Notes: generated by a model from the sequence alone, not told the origin. DNA of 64,000 nucleotides from DASYML01 sp036009045 (GCA_036009045.1 DASYML010000008.1:1-64000); one strand, 5' to 3'; shown: positions 1 through 9,202, counted from the first letter of the stretch. Program-made: numbers and translations.

Positions 1-10
1 CCTTCAACCT

Positions 11-175
11 TATCCCCGTAGGGGATGAATATGACAGCCGTGGGCAGCGCCCCAGGAACCCTCTCCACCACACAATGCGACCCTGAAAGGGTCGCAATCT
101 ATTCTGGGCCAATAACCGTGGGCGACGCTTTACGAGTTTGCCCCCGGCTCTCACAGGTTGCCCTTTCAGGGCACA
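11..175. repeat. A-type intergenic inverted-repeat element, copy 1 (degenerate)
   Basis: A small CCCCGTAGGGG hairpin is followed by AGCCGTGGGC, then by GCGACCC-TGAAA-GGGTCGC, and then by the reverse-oriented end GCCCCCGGCTCTCA. The same modules in the same order recur at 5713-6052 and 60021-60222. The left arm here has drifted. I see no credible coding sequence in the first 270 bases; the reading frame that crosses the element is an accident of the repeat. Confidence 0.75.
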
Positions 176-198
176 GACTGCTTGTCAGTCAACCGCTA

Positions 199-266
199 GA
201 GAAAAACAAGAGGCTGGCAAGAGCGTCATGCTCTTACCAGCCTCCAGTCTCCAGCCTCTAGCCTCT
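199..266. repeat. D-type word hairpin (AGCCTC words)
   Basis: AGAGGCTGGCAAGAGC pairs with GCTCTTACCAGCCTC. The right side continues as degenerate tandem words (CCAGTCT, CCAGCCT, CTAGCCT). It sits directly downstream of the stop codon of the minus-strand M1-family gene. The same word family reappears at 58315-58406. Confidence 0.7.
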
Positions 267-271
267 ACTTA

Positions 272-2311
272 TTAATTCTGCGCCTGCTGGCTCTTCGGGT
301 CGAAGGGTGTGGCGAGGAAACGTTTGGCGACCGTTTGCGCGTTGTCGTAAGTGATGCCGGTTGAGACGGCCTTATTGTATTCGGCGACGGCGCGGGCGCG
401 GTCTCCACGCGCGTCGTAGGTATTGCCGCGTTTGATGTGAGCCCAGGCTTCGATCCAGTTGGGCTTGAGGTTGCCGTCGAGCGCGGCCTGCAAGTTATCG
501 AGCGCCTGATTCCAGTTGCGCTGTTCGAGATAGAGCAAGCCCAGGTTGTAGTAGACCCACGAGTTGGATTTATCCAGCTTGAGCGCGGCTTCAAATTGCT
601 GCTGCGCCTCCGCGTACTGCCCTTCCCTGAATAGCTCTATCCCGCGCCGCGCGACCACCGCCACGCGCAGTTCATCCGACATCCGCAGGATTTTATTGTT
701 CGGGTCAACGATGACCTCTATCGGCGAACCGTTGGACTCGAAATCGAAATCCTCGCTCTTGCCCTCCATGTTGACGGAGGTGGTCTGGTTATCACCCTCC
801 GAATGAAGCTGGACTTCGACGGGCATGTTGAGGCTTTCGAGATTCTGTTTGACGGTCCCGCGCGTGCGGAATTTCCCTCCGCGCGTGCGTATGATTTGAT
901 AGTCCGCGCCGAACTCAGGCACGCCCGTGCCCTCCACCCACTGCGCGAAGAAGTAGCGCATGTTGCGCCCCGCGATGTTGGTCGTCAGTTTCTCGAAATC
1001 GTCAATCGAAGCGCTCTTGCCTCTATACTGGTCCAGGAACGTGTGCAGCAGTTGAGCGAACTTTTCTTTACCCAGAGTCTCGCGCAACATGCGAAAGACC
1101 ATCGCGCCCTTGTAGAAAACGATGGATTGATAAGCGGCGGATTGATCGTCGAGCGCTCCCGGAGCGCGCGCAATCGAAGCCGTCGCCTCAAAGGTCAAGG
1201 CGCGTTCCAGTTCGTCGCGCTGCGCCGCGTCGAGCGGGCCGCCCGTGAGCGTCGTCTCGCGCAGGGCAAAAGAACTCCACTCCGCAAGGCCCTGTGAAAT
1301 CCAGGCATCGTCAAACGCACGCAGGCCCACAGTCTGGCCCCACCACTGGTAAGCGACCTCACGTTGGAGACGTTCTTCGGGAGCGACGTGCGCGGAGTCG
1401 AAGAGTTTGGTGGAGAGGAACATCATGCCCGGCGCGGCGTAGGCGTCTAGAGTCTCATCGTCCGTCTGCGCGACCGTGAAGCGCGTCCCGAAGGCGGGCG
1501 AGCCGTACTGCTGCGTGTAAAATTCCAGCGCCTTGCCGATCATCTCCGCGTAGCGGTCAATGCGGTTCTCGCTTCCCGGCAGCGCGTAAAACTGTATCTC
1601 GTATTTGCCATAGTGCAGGTCCTTAATGATGTAAGGACCGGCGGCGATATTGCCTATCAGCGCGGGCTGGCTGTGGACGAAGCGATAGCGCGCGTTGCCG
1701 TCTTTGCCGGGCGGCTGCTTCGTCACGGGGCCGTCGCCGGAGCCTGCGACCTGCATGTTCTGCGGGACGAGGATGGTGATGTCGGCGGTCGCGCGGTCGG
1801 CTGCATAATCATGAAAGGGAAACCAGCGCGCGGCGTACATCAGATACGAGCCTTCTGGACCAATATAAGCCAGCCGCTTGGTAGCGAGCGGCCCGCCCTC
1901 CGGCGAGACGAGCGCGCCGCTCCAACGGAACCTGAGCGTCAGGGGCTGGTTGGCCGGGACGACTTCGCCGAGGTCCACGCGCACGTTCGGCCCTAAGGCT
2001 CCCATGCCGACGGGGTCCTGAACGATGCCCGTCAGGGGCTTCCCGTTGCGTTCGACGGTCTCGACCTTGAGCGAGCCGTTGAGTTCAAAGATGACCGAGC
2101 GGGTCGCGTCGTAGGGGATCAGGGTGATGTCCGCCCCCGCGCGCAAAAGATGCTGGTCCGGTATCAGTTGGGCTTCGATGCGATAGCTGGTGATGTCGAA
2201 CCGCGCTCCGGCCTGCGATTGCGGCTGTGCGCTGGCGTTCAAAAAGAGTCCGAAAAATAGGCTCAAAGCGAGCGCGGCTGTGTTGAGAGAGAAAAATCTG
2301 GTTTTCGTCAT
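272..2311 (-). CDS. Exported M1-family peptidase-like protein with degenerate active site and C-terminal TPRs (probable pseudoenzyme)
   Basis: 679 residues with a typical signal peptide at 1-29 (hydrophobic LALSLFFGLFLNASA). The fold pattern is that of M1 aminopeptidases: an N-terminal beta region, then the YQWWG signature near residue 321 followed about 20 residues later by WISQGLAEW. In active M1 enzymes the zinc site is HExxH plus the Glu of NEGxA. Here the first motif reads R317-E-V-A-Y321 and the downstream Glu is Gln near 340, so all three zinc ligands are replaced while the surrounding residues are kept. The last ~110 residues form about three TPR units (EGQYAEAQQQFEAAL, then NWNQALDNLQAAL). 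I infer a non-catalytic scaffold or substrate-binding role in the periplasm. An intact M1 relative is at 52127-54475. The gene is divergent from the M16 pair. Confidence 0.88.
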   Translation of the reverse strand: MTKTRFFSLNTAALALSLFFGLFLNASAQPQSQAGARFDITSYRIEAQLIPDQHLLRAGADITLIPYDATRSVIFELNGSLKVETVERNGKPLTGIVQDPVGMGALGPNVRVDLGEVVPANQPLTLRFRWSGALVSPEGGPLATKRLAYIGPEGSYLMYAARWFPFHDYAADRATADITILVPQNMQVAGSGDGPVTKQPPGKDGNARYRFVHSQPALIGNIAAGPYIIKDLHYGKYEIQFYALPGSENRIDRYAEMIGKALEFYTQQYGSPAFGTRFTVAQTDDETLDAYAAPGMMFLSTKLFDSAHVAPEERLQREVAYQWWGQTVGLRAFDDAWISQGLAEWSSFALRETTLTGGPLDAAQRDELERALTFEATASIARAPGALDDQSAAYQSIVFYKGAMVFRMLRETLGKEKFAQLLHTFLDQYRGKSASIDDFEKLTTNIAGRNMRYFFAQWVEGTGVPEFGADYQIIRTRGGKFRTRGTVKQNLESLNMPVEVQLHSEGDNQTTSVNMEGKSEDFDFESNGSPIEVIVDPNNKILRMSDELRVAVVARRGIELFREGQYAEAQQQFEAALKLDKSNSWVYYNLGLLYLEQRNWNQALDNLQAALDGNLKPNWIEAWAHIKRGNTYDARGDRARAVAEYNKAVSTGITYDNAQTVAKRFLATPFDPKSQQAQN

Positions 2312-2557
2312 AAGGCTCTTTCGTCAGGAGCAAAGGTTCATTACAGTTTTTATTACAGTGACCGCCCGCGTGCAAGCCCTTGAGCATTAAAGACGCTTCC
2401 GCAGCCTCCCATCCGCACGGCGAGGAGTGCTCTCAAAAGCTTTCTGTTGCGGCCTCCTTTTGGATGGTCGTTTGAGGCTATAGGTTTGCCGCGCCGTCGG
2501 CAGGAAAGTACTTTTAGGCTTGGAATTGTGAGCGTAGGATGAACCTTTGGACACAAC

Positions 2558-2657
2558 AATTCACCACAGAGACACAGAGGACACAGAGTAAGCACAGAGA
2601 AAATATTTCAAACTTCTCTGTGCGTCCTCTGTGCGCTCTGTGTCTCTGTGGTGAATT
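2558..2657. repeat. C-type CACAGAG hairpin element, copy 1, in a divergent promoter region
   Basis: AATTCACCACAGAGACACAG pairs with its reverse complement, which ends GTGGTGAATT at 2657. The inner arms are built from ACACAGAG/GCACAGAG words and the loop is about 12 nt. It is one of six copies in the window. It lies in the 513-bp gap 2312-2824 between two divergently transcribed genes, where a terminator would have no purpose. Nothing else recognisable is in that gap. Confidence 0.9.
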
Positions 2658-2824
2658 TTCATTCCCTTAAAATTGGGGTTGAGGGAAACAATCTGCTAAG
2701 CTTGACCGTATTAGACGCGTAACTTCATCCCTGGCCGGACTCCTCCGAAAATTCGGAAAATGCACACGGATGAAAACGCCTTTCGGCCCTGACTATTTCA
2801 AACTCAAAAAGAGGAATTGCTTCT

Positions 2825-4195
2825 ATGATCAGGAGAGATAAATTCATCATCGCACTGCTCATGTGCGTGCTCACGGCGGCCAGCACGATTACGGCCCAGA
2901 CGCCGCGCAAAGTCAGCGTTAATTTTAAAGAGACGACTTTAAAGAACGGCCTCCGCGTGATTACGGTCGAGGACCATAGCGCGCCCGTCGTCTCCATCAA
3001 CATCGCCTACAACGTCGGCTCGCGCAACGAGCGCCAGGGCCGCACGGGTTTCGCGCACCTCTTTGAACACATGATGTTCAAAGGCTCTGAGAACGTCGGT
3101 TCGGGCGAGCACTTTCTGCTCGTCTTCAACAACGGCGGCAACATGAACGGCACGACCAACGAAGACCGCACCGTCTACTTCGAGGCCCTGCCCGCCAACC
3201 AGTTGGACCTCGCGCTCTTTCTCGAAGCGGACCGCATGCGCAGCCTCGCCATCACCAAGGACAATCTAGACAACCAGCGCAACGCCGTGCAGGAGGAGCG
3301 CCGTCTGGGCGTGGACAACCAGCCCTACGGCAAGAGCGGCGAAGTTCAGCAGGAACTGCTCTACGATAACTTCGCTTACAAACACACGACTATCGGCTCG
3401 ATGGAAGATTTGAACGCGGCGACAGTCGAAGACGTGTCCCAGTTCTTCAAGACCTACTATGCGCCCAACAACGCCGTGCTCACGCTCGTCGGTGATTTCA
3501 AGACGGACGACGCCGTGGCTCGCATCAGGAAAAACTTCGAGGCTATCCCGCGCCAGCCGGACCCGCCCCCCGTGGACATGACGGAACCGGAGCAGAAGGC
3601 CGAGCGTCGCACGAGCGTCGAAGACCAACTCGCGCGCCTGCCGCAGGTGGACATAGCCTTCAAGGCTGTCCCCGGCAATACGAAGGATTTCTACGCGCTA
3701 CAGGTTCTCTCCGCCGCGCTCCAAACGGGCCGCAGTTCGCGCCTCTACCAGAGGCTCGTCAAAGAGAAGGAGATGGTTACGAACGTCGGCGGATTTATGG
3801 ACGAGAAACGCGGAGTCGGCGCTCTCTACATCAGCGCGAACCCGCGTCCGGGCGTCAAGACAGAAGACGTTGAAGCCGCCATCTATGACGAGATAGAGCG
3901 CGTCAAAAGCGACTCTATCGCCGACTGGGAATTGCAGAAAGCGAAGAATACGACCCGCCGTAATTACTACAACGGCATCCAGAGTTCGCTCAACCGCGCC
4001 ATCACCATCGGCCAGTACGCCGTCTATTACAACGAGCCTGGCCTCATCAATACGCGCACAGACAAGGTTGACGCCGTCACGCGCGAGGATGTCAAGCGCG
4101 TCGCCAATAAATATTTGCAGCAGTCCAACCGCACCGTCGTCATCACCACGCTGAAGGCGAAGAGCGATGGCGCGGCCCGCGCCGCCGGGCAGTAG
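2825..4195 (+). CDS. M16-family zinc protease, catalytic subunit (exported)
   Basis: 456 residues with a signal peptide (FIIALLMCVLTAASTITAQ). The inverted zinc motif HxxEH is intact as H78-L-F-E81-H82 in FAHLFEHMMFKG, followed by the QEERR region that supplies the distal Glu ligand. The length fits M16B single-unit peptidases, which act as two-subunit clamshells. The next gene, 21 bp downstream, encodes the partner that lacks the zinc motif. A purine-rich GAGG lies just upstream of the ATG. I infer periplasmic degradation of small peptides; the substrate is unknown. Confidence 0.93.
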   Translation: MIRRDKFIIALLMCVLTAASTITAQTPRKVSVNFKETTLKNGLRVITVEDHSAPVVSINIAYNVGSRNERQGRTGFAHLFEHMMFKGSENVGSGEHFLLVFNNGGNMNGTTNEDRTVYFEALPANQLDLALFLEADRMRSLAITKDNLDNQRNAVQEERRLGVDNQPYGKSGEVQQELLYDNFAYKHTTIGSMEDLNAATVEDVSQFFKTYYAPNNAVLTLVGDFKTDDAVARIRKNFEAIPRQPDPPPVDMTEPEQKAERRTSVEDQLARLPQVDIAFKAVPGNTKDFYALQVLSAALQTGRSSRLYQRLVKEKEMVTNVGGFMDEKRGVGALYISANPRPGVKTEDVEAAIYDEIERVKSDSIADWELQKAKNTTRRNYYNGIQSSLNRAITIGQYAVYYNEPGLINTRTDKVDAVTREDVKRVANKYLQQSNRTVVITTLKAKSDGAARAAGQ

Positions 4196-4216
4196 AGAAG
4201 GAGAGAGAAGAAGAAC

Positions 4217-5701
4217 ATGAAGATATTCAAAGCACATCACACCAGGCTACTCGCGGCTTCCCTGATGCTCGCGCTCGCCGCTTCCAGCGCGCTGGCCCAG
4301 GGGCAGACCGGACCGGGAGCGCCTTCGACCAAGGGCGCCGTCATCAAGGGACGCGCGCCCGTCAGTAAAGAAGTCCTCAAAGTAAAACTCCCGCGCGCAC
4401 AGGAAGCGACTCTGCCCAACGGCCTGCGCGTCGTCGTTTTGGAGGATCACAAAGTTCCCACCGTCACGATGCAGATGGTCATCCTGAGCGGCGGGCTTTC
4501 CGACCCCTCCGGCAACCACGGGCTGGCGGCGACCACCGCCGCGCTCCTCCGCGAGGGAACACAGAAACGCACGAGCAAGGAGATCGCCGAACAGACGGAA
4601 GCTCTCGGCGCGACCCTCAACACCAACGCGGGTCTCTCGTCGCTGACCTCCACGGTCTCCGCCTCCGGCCTCGTCGAGAATCTGGACCAGACGCTCGACA
4701 TCTTCGCGGACATCGTGCGTAATCCGAAGTTCGCGGCTGACGAAGTCGAGAAGTACAAGACGCGCACGCTGGCCCAGTTGCAGTTCCAGCGCTCAAGCCC
4801 GCAATTCCTCGCCGCAGAGCGTTTCTATCGAGCCATCTACGGCGCGCACCCGGCGGCCTTCGTCGCCCCGCCCGCTGAAGCCCTCAAGGGCACGACCGCC
4901 GCAGACCTCGCGCGCTTTCACGGGACTTATTACAGGCCCAATAATTCGATCATCGCCATTGTCGGTGACGTGACCCTCAAGGAGATGATGCCGAAGATCG
5001 AACGCGCGTTCGGTGACTGGCAGAAGGGCGATGTCCCGCAGACGAGCATTCCGGTAGCGCCCGTGCAGAGCAACTCGCGCATCTTCCTGATTGACCGTCC
5101 AGGCTCTGTCCAGACCGTCCTCCAACTCGGCACGCTCGGCATCGAGCGCAACGACCCGGACTATTTCCCGCTGCTCGTCGCGGACAAGATTTTCGGCGGC
5201 GGCCCGGCGGCGCGTCTCTTCCTCAACCTGCGCGAAGACAAGGGCTACACCTACGGCGCTTATAGCAATATGAGCACGTCGAAATATCGCGGGGTGATGA
5301 TGGCGAGTTCGGAAGTGAGGACGGATGTCACCGCTGGCGCGATGAAAGAGTTCATGTACGAATTCAAGCGATTGCGCGAAGAGCCTGTCACGGCGACGGA
5401 ACTCGACAACGCCAAGCGCGCCATCATCGGCGGCTTCGCCCTCTCGCTCGAACAACCGCAGGCCCTCCTGCAAAACATCATTACGCAGAAGATTTATGAT
5501 CTGCCTGCGGATTACTGGGACACCTACCCGCAAAGAGTCGCGGCCATCACCGCCGAAGACGTGCAACGCGTCGCGCAGAAATATGTCAACATGGGCCACC
5601 TGCAAATCGTCGCCGTCGGAGATGCCTCGAAAGCACGCGACGTGCTGGCGAAGTACGGCAGCGTCGAAGTCTACGACGCAGAAGGCAAGCCCGTGCAATA
5701 G
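4217..5701 (+). CDS. M16-family protease, non-catalytic partner subunit (exported)
   Basis: 494 residues with a signal peptide (LLAASLMLALAASSALAQ). It has the M16 fold features ATLPNGLRVVVLEDH and the C-terminal-half signature RPGSVQTVLQLG, then LNLREDKGYTYGAYS, which carries the R/Y pair used for substrate binding. At the zinc-motif position it reads GLAATTAALLREGT, so HxxEH is absent. This is the usual complementary subunit of an M16B heterodimer: it contributes Arg/Tyr while the upstream gene contributes zinc. The gene is in an operon with 2825-4195, preceded by a strong GAGAGAAGAAGA ribosome-binding stretch. Confidence 0.92.
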   Translation: MKIFKAHHTRLLAASLMLALAASSALAQGQTGPGAPSTKGAVIKGRAPVSKEVLKVKLPRAQEATLPNGLRVVVLEDHKVPTVTMQMVILSGGLSDPSGNHGLAATTAALLREGTQKRTSKEIAEQTEALGATLNTNAGLSSLTSTVSASGLVENLDQTLDIFADIVRNPKFAADEVEKYKTRTLAQLQFQRSSPQFLAAERFYRAIYGAHPAAFVAPPAEALKGTTAADLARFHGTYYRPNNSIIAIVGDVTLKEMMPKIERAFGDWQKGDVPQTSIPVAPVQSNSRIFLIDRPGSVQTVLQLGTLGIERNDPDYFPLLVADKIFGGGPAARLFLNLREDKGYTYGAYSNMSTSKYRGVMMASSEVRTDVTAGAMKEFMYEFKRLREEPVTATELDNAKRAIIGGFALSLEQPQALLQNIITQKIYDLPADYWDTYPQRVAAITAEDVQRVAQKYVNMGHLQIVAVGDASKARDVLAKYGSVEVYDAEGKPVQ

Positions 5702-5712
5702 CAAGGCAGTAA

Positions 5713-6052
5713 CATCCCCGTAGGGGATGAAGATGAGAGCCGGGGGCAAGCGTCAGCGTTGCCCCGGTCAAGATAGAGTTCGACCCTGAAGGGGTCGCAT
5801 ATTCAACGTTGAATGTGCGACCCCTTCAGGGTCGAACTCTATCTTGGACTATAGCGGTTCTCAATTGGATGCGAGCATTGCGGCAAGCGTCCTTGTCAGT
5901 CCCGCCTGCTTAAGCTGGGCGGGTCGTGGCTGAGCAAGGAAACCCGCCCGGCTTAAGCAGGCGGGACTGACACGTAGTCGCACTCAATTGCAAGCCTCTA
6001 TAATAACCGGGGGGTGCTCACGGCTCTCATATTCATCCCCTCGCGGGGATGT
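5713..6052. repeat. A-type inverted-repeat element, copy 2, interrupted by a MITE-like insertion
   Basis: The left part (5713-5849) contains a near-perfect 78-bp palindrome at 5769-5846 centred on AACGTT; the 39-nt arms differ at about one pair. The right part (6003-6052) ends CGGCTCTCATATTCATCCCC. Joined together the two parts give the module order seen in the uninterrupted copy at 60021-60222. The 153-bp B element at 5850-6002 sits between them. The whole 5702-6083 gap is repeat DNA with no gene. Confidence 0.85.
5850..6002. mobile_element. B-type MITE-like element, copy 1 (153 bp)
   Basis: The left terminus is TATAGCGGTTCTCAATTG. The right terminus, CAATTGCAAGCCTCTATA, is a slightly degraded inverted copy. 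The internal core is a long inverted repeat, GTCAGTCCCGCCTGCTTAAG with its complement on the other side of a short loop. No reading frame is present. Two other copies are at 11237-11386 and 41849-42001. TA at both ends would fit a TA-target transposase of the IS630/Tc1 type; that is an inference. Confidence 0.85.
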
Positions 6053-6083
6053 TCCCTCACCCTCATGGCTTTCCACAGGTTCT

Positions 6084-9000
6084 CTATGGTGTCGGCGATG
6101 GCGCGGGGGTCTGCGACGGTACAGGCGCGCTGTTGCTCGTGTTTGAAGTTGCGGGCGAGGCTGGTCCAATTTTCTCATCGAGGCCGTCGAGCGAGCCGTT
6201 GGCTTTGCGGTAGAGTGCTTCTATGACGGCGCGGCGCACGGGGTCCGGGCCGCTGCTCTTGTAGCTCTTGTAATAGTAGGTGAGCGCCTCCTGTTGATTG
6301 CCGCTGGCCGCGAGCGCCGTGCCCAGATGCCACAGCGCGGCCTGCGATGAGGGAGTGCCTTCCGGCAGCACGCTGACGGCGCGACGCAACCGGACCAGAG
6401 CCTCACTCGTCTTATCCTGATTGAACAAAGCTAACCCGGCCAGATCTTCCAGCCGACCGCGAAGGATATTCGAGAGGACGTTGCGCGGGGCTTCTGCGAC
6501 GTTGGGAGTCCCGCCGCTGGCGATGGCCTGCGCGCGTATCGAGCGCAGTTCGTCCGCCTGGACCGCGATGGTCGAAGTGGAGGCGGTGAGCGCGGCTTCG
6601 ATGCCGCCGGTCGCCGCTTCCGTCAATTCCAGGACCAGCGGCAAAGCGACTCCGCGTTGGACCAGTCTGCTCGCCGCGTAGAGTTGACGATAGGCGCGCA
6701 TGTTGTCTTCGCCCGCCGTGAAATCCTTGATGGCGGCGACCACTTCCGCTTCCTTGATGGCGTCGCGTTCGCCCTGCGGGTTGAGCGCGAAGCCGAGCGC
6801 CAGCAGGCCCTTGAGCATCCGCGCATTGTTAGGAGAGTCCGCCGCGACGGGTTGAAAAATACTGGCGCGACGTTCGGGCGCGAGCAGTTCTATAAAGTCC
6901 GACGCGTGCGCTTGATTACGCCCGGCGAGTTGCGCCTGAATCTCTCCGTCCTTCAAAGCGAAGGAGCGCGACAATTCTTCCAGAGCCTCTTCGTAGAGAC
7001 CCGTCGCGGCGAGCACGTTGGCGAGTTCATAATTGAGCGTCGGGAAATGACCGTACTGGCGCGCGTAACGCAGCGAGCGTTCCGCGTCCAGAGGGCGATT
7101 GAGTTGGACCAGTGACCGCGCCATAGCGATGTGTGCCCATGTGTAACGCGGCTCGAAACTCGCGGCTTGTTGGGCCAACTCAAGACCACGCGCGCCATCT
7201 CCATGCGCCGCGTACCAGTAGGCCGCGCCCACCAGCAGCGAGAGATTACGCGGGTCATCCTTGAGCGCCGCTTCGAGCGACGTTTCCGCCTCCGCCTTCT
7301 TGCCCAGATCGAAGAGCGAAAGGACCTCACCGGCGCGCGCGCCCTTGTCCGTGGCGTCTGCCTTGAGTTGTTCGCGGTAGAGCGCCAGAGCCTCTTCGGG
7401 CTTGCCCGTCGCGCGGCGTAAGTCCGCGAGACTCCTTCGCGCGCTTGTCGCCTTCGGTTCGAGTTCGAGAGCGCGTGCGTACTCCGTCGCCGCATCATCC
7501 AGGCGCAGGGCGATGCGTCTGGCCGCGCCCAGAGCAAGGTGCGCCGCAGCCATCTCCGGCGCGAGTTTGACGGACATTTCCGCGATACGCGCGGCGTCCT
7601 CCGCGTCCTCTATGCTGAGATAAAAATCCGCGACGGCGAGCAGACGCTTCGGGTCATCCTTGACCTTGTCTTCGACGAGATGCGCTGTCTCGACGGACGC
7701 CGCGCGCTCGCCGCGCACGAAGAGATTCAAGGGTATCTCCGAGACGACTTCTGCGAACAACTTGTCGGACATGCTGGCGGGGCTTTCCGTAATCGCCAGG
7801 CGAAACTGTTCGGTCCCGCCCGCCACATCTCCCGCCTTCAACTTCTCATCTCCGAGAGCGGCGCGCGCGCTGACGATCAATTCCGCCGCGCGTCCCTTGA
7901 GCGCAGAAGCGGGATGAGCCTCTATGAAAGCCTTGAGCCTTGTGATGCGCTCGGCGGGCGCGAGTGCGAGCGCATCATTCAATTCAGACTTATCTGCATC
8001 ATCGCCCGCCGTCACGCTCGCGCTCTCTTTCGGCGTCGCCTCACTCGCCTTCGCTGTCGCCTCTCCGGCGTTCACATCAGCTTTAGTGTCAGCCTCTACC
8101 TTGGCGTTAGGATCAATCTTGCCAGCATCGTTCCTGACGTTAGCATCATTCTTAACATCCGCATCGGTCCCGGCGTTAATATCAGTTTTAGCTTTCGCAT
8201 TCGTCGGGTTCTTCTCCGTCCTGGCCGTCCGTTTTCCCGGTCCAGCCGTTCCCTTTTTGGCGCGCGAAGATTTCCTTACGACGGGCGTCTCTTTTTCTGT
8301 AGCTGCGGTGCTTGTGTCCGAGACGGGCGCGGCGTTGTTCGTGGCGGGCGCGTCGCTCTGTTTGATGGGCGCGTCGGTCTGCGCGACAGGCTCTGCATCT
8401 TTCGGCGCGGGGGTCGCAATCGTCCGGCTGGCCGCTTTTCTTTTCCTGCTCGTGGTCGGAGTCGTTTCCTTCTTTTCTGCGTTCGCTTCCCTGGCCGTCT
8501 CAACCGTGGGCGCAGACTCCACGCGCGTGCTCGTCGGACGCGTCACGTTATAAGCATACTTCTCATCCATGCCTTCTATGATCAGGCCGCGCTGGACGGC
8601 GAGCGTGGAGACTATCGTCTGCACCGCCGTCATCAATCCTTCGCTGAACTTGCCCGCGCTCAAAGGCGCACGCATGCGGCTGTTCATCTCGCCTATCAGA
8701 CCGTCCGGCAAGACCGCCGCGAGGGCCTTGTCGAGTTGCGCGAAAGACTTGCGGTCGTCCATCGAGACGAGCAGTAAGAGCGCCTTCTTCCTGCCGCCCG
8801 TGCGCGCGTTGATGCCCCACTCGCGCGCGACCTTGAGCGAATAATCAGAGACATCCTCGCCGCCCGTCGTCTTGACCGTCACGACCGCAACATCTATCCC
8901 CGCCTGCTCCTTCAGACCCGTGAGCATCGCCTCCAGGCGCTTGTCCGTCTCCGTCTCGATAATCGCCGCGAAATCGTTGACGTGACCATCAAGCGCCGGA

Positions 9001-9125
9001 ACAGAAGATTGAGACTCCCCCTGCGCTCGCGCGAGCGGCGCACCCGTCCAGAGCACCAGCGCGAAAGCGAGCGCGAACAGAGAAACGAAGGCGAAGCGAT
9101 AGTGTGATTTCAATAAACGAAACAT
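6084..9125 (-). CDS. Exported TPM-domain protein fused to a long TPR array
   Basis: About 1013 residues from the ATG at 9125, which opens directly into the signal peptide (FAFVSLFALAFALVLWTGAPLARA); a TTG 24 bp upstream is possible. After the signal peptide comes a TPM domain (YgcG/Psb32 family, roughly residues 40-190) with GHVNDFAAIIETETDKRLE and LLLLVSMDDRKS. A low-complexity Ala/Lys/Asp/Asn linker (about 220-390) contains degenerate DAN/DVK repeats and codons poorer in G+C than the rest. The C-terminal ~600 residues are TPR/alpha-solenoid (ALELEPKATSARRSLADLRR and similar). TPM domains elsewhere act in photosystem II repair or as phosphatases, but no function can be assigned here. It lacks the C-terminal membrane helix common in TPM proteins. 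Confidence 0.85.
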   Translation of the reverse strand: MFRLLKSHYRFAFVSLFALAFALVLWTGAPLARAQGESQSSVPALDGHVNDFAAIIETETDKRLEAMLTGLKEQAGIDVAVVTVKTTGGEDVSDYSLKVAREWGINARTGGRKKALLLLVSMDDRKSFAQLDKALAAVLPDGLIGEMNSRMRAPLSAGKFSEGLMTAVQTIVSTLAVQRGLIIEGMDEKYAYNVTRPTSTRVESAPTVETAREANAEKKETTPTTSRKRKAASRTIATPAPKDAEPVAQTDAPIKQSDAPATNNAAPVSDTSTAATEKETPVVRKSSRAKKGTAGPGKRTARTEKNPTNAKAKTDINAGTDADVKNDANVRNDAGKIDPNAKVEADTKADVNAGEATAKASEATPKESASVTAGDDADKSELNDALALAPAERITRLKAFIEAHPASALKGRAAELIVSARAALGDEKLKAGDVAGGTEQFRLAITESPASMSDKLFAEVVSEIPLNLFVRGERAASVETAHLVEDKVKDDPKRLLAVADFYLSIEDAEDAARIAEMSVKLAPEMAAAHLALGAARRIALRLDDAATEYARALELEPKATSARRSLADLRRATGKPEEALALYREQLKADATDKGARAGEVLSLFDLGKKAEAETSLEAALKDDPRNLSLLVGAAYWYAAHGDGARGLELAQQAASFEPRYTWAHIAMARSLVQLNRPLDAERSLRYARQYGHFPTLNYELANVLAATGLYEEALEELSRSFALKDGEIQAQLAGRNQAHASDFIELLAPERRASIFQPVAADSPNNARMLKGLLALGFALNPQGERDAIKEAEVVAAIKDFTAGEDNMRAYRQLYAASRLVQRGVALPLVLELTEAATGGIEAALTASTSTIAVQADELRSIRAQAIASGGTPNVAEAPRNVLSNILRGRLEDLAGLALFNQDKTSEALVRLRRAVSVLPEGTPSSQAALWHLGTALAASGNQQEALTYYYKSYKSSGPDPVRRAVIEALYRKANGSLDGLDEKIGPASPATSNTSNSAPVPSQTPAPSPTP

Positions 9126-9202
9126 GGCTTTAATAATCAGACCTTCCAATTGGCATTCCCTTGATTGTTATTCCGCACCCGAATCTATTGTAACCTGACA
9201 AC

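Noticed and set aside
25..261. Possible 78-codon gene at the left edge
   Set aside because: It lies entirely in A-type and word-type repeats, has no ribosome-binding site, and its content is repeat-driven.
2558..2657. CACAGAG repeats considered as a CRISPR array
   Set aside because: There are no regularly spaced direct repeats with unique spacers; each copy is one hairpin and copies are kilobases apart. No cas genes are present.
7539..8777. Long opposite-strand frame within the TPM/TPR gene (also 7924-8553)
   Set aside because: It is a shadow of high-G+C coding sequence on the other strand; the protein is Arg-rich with no domain, and the minus-strand gene is clearly real.
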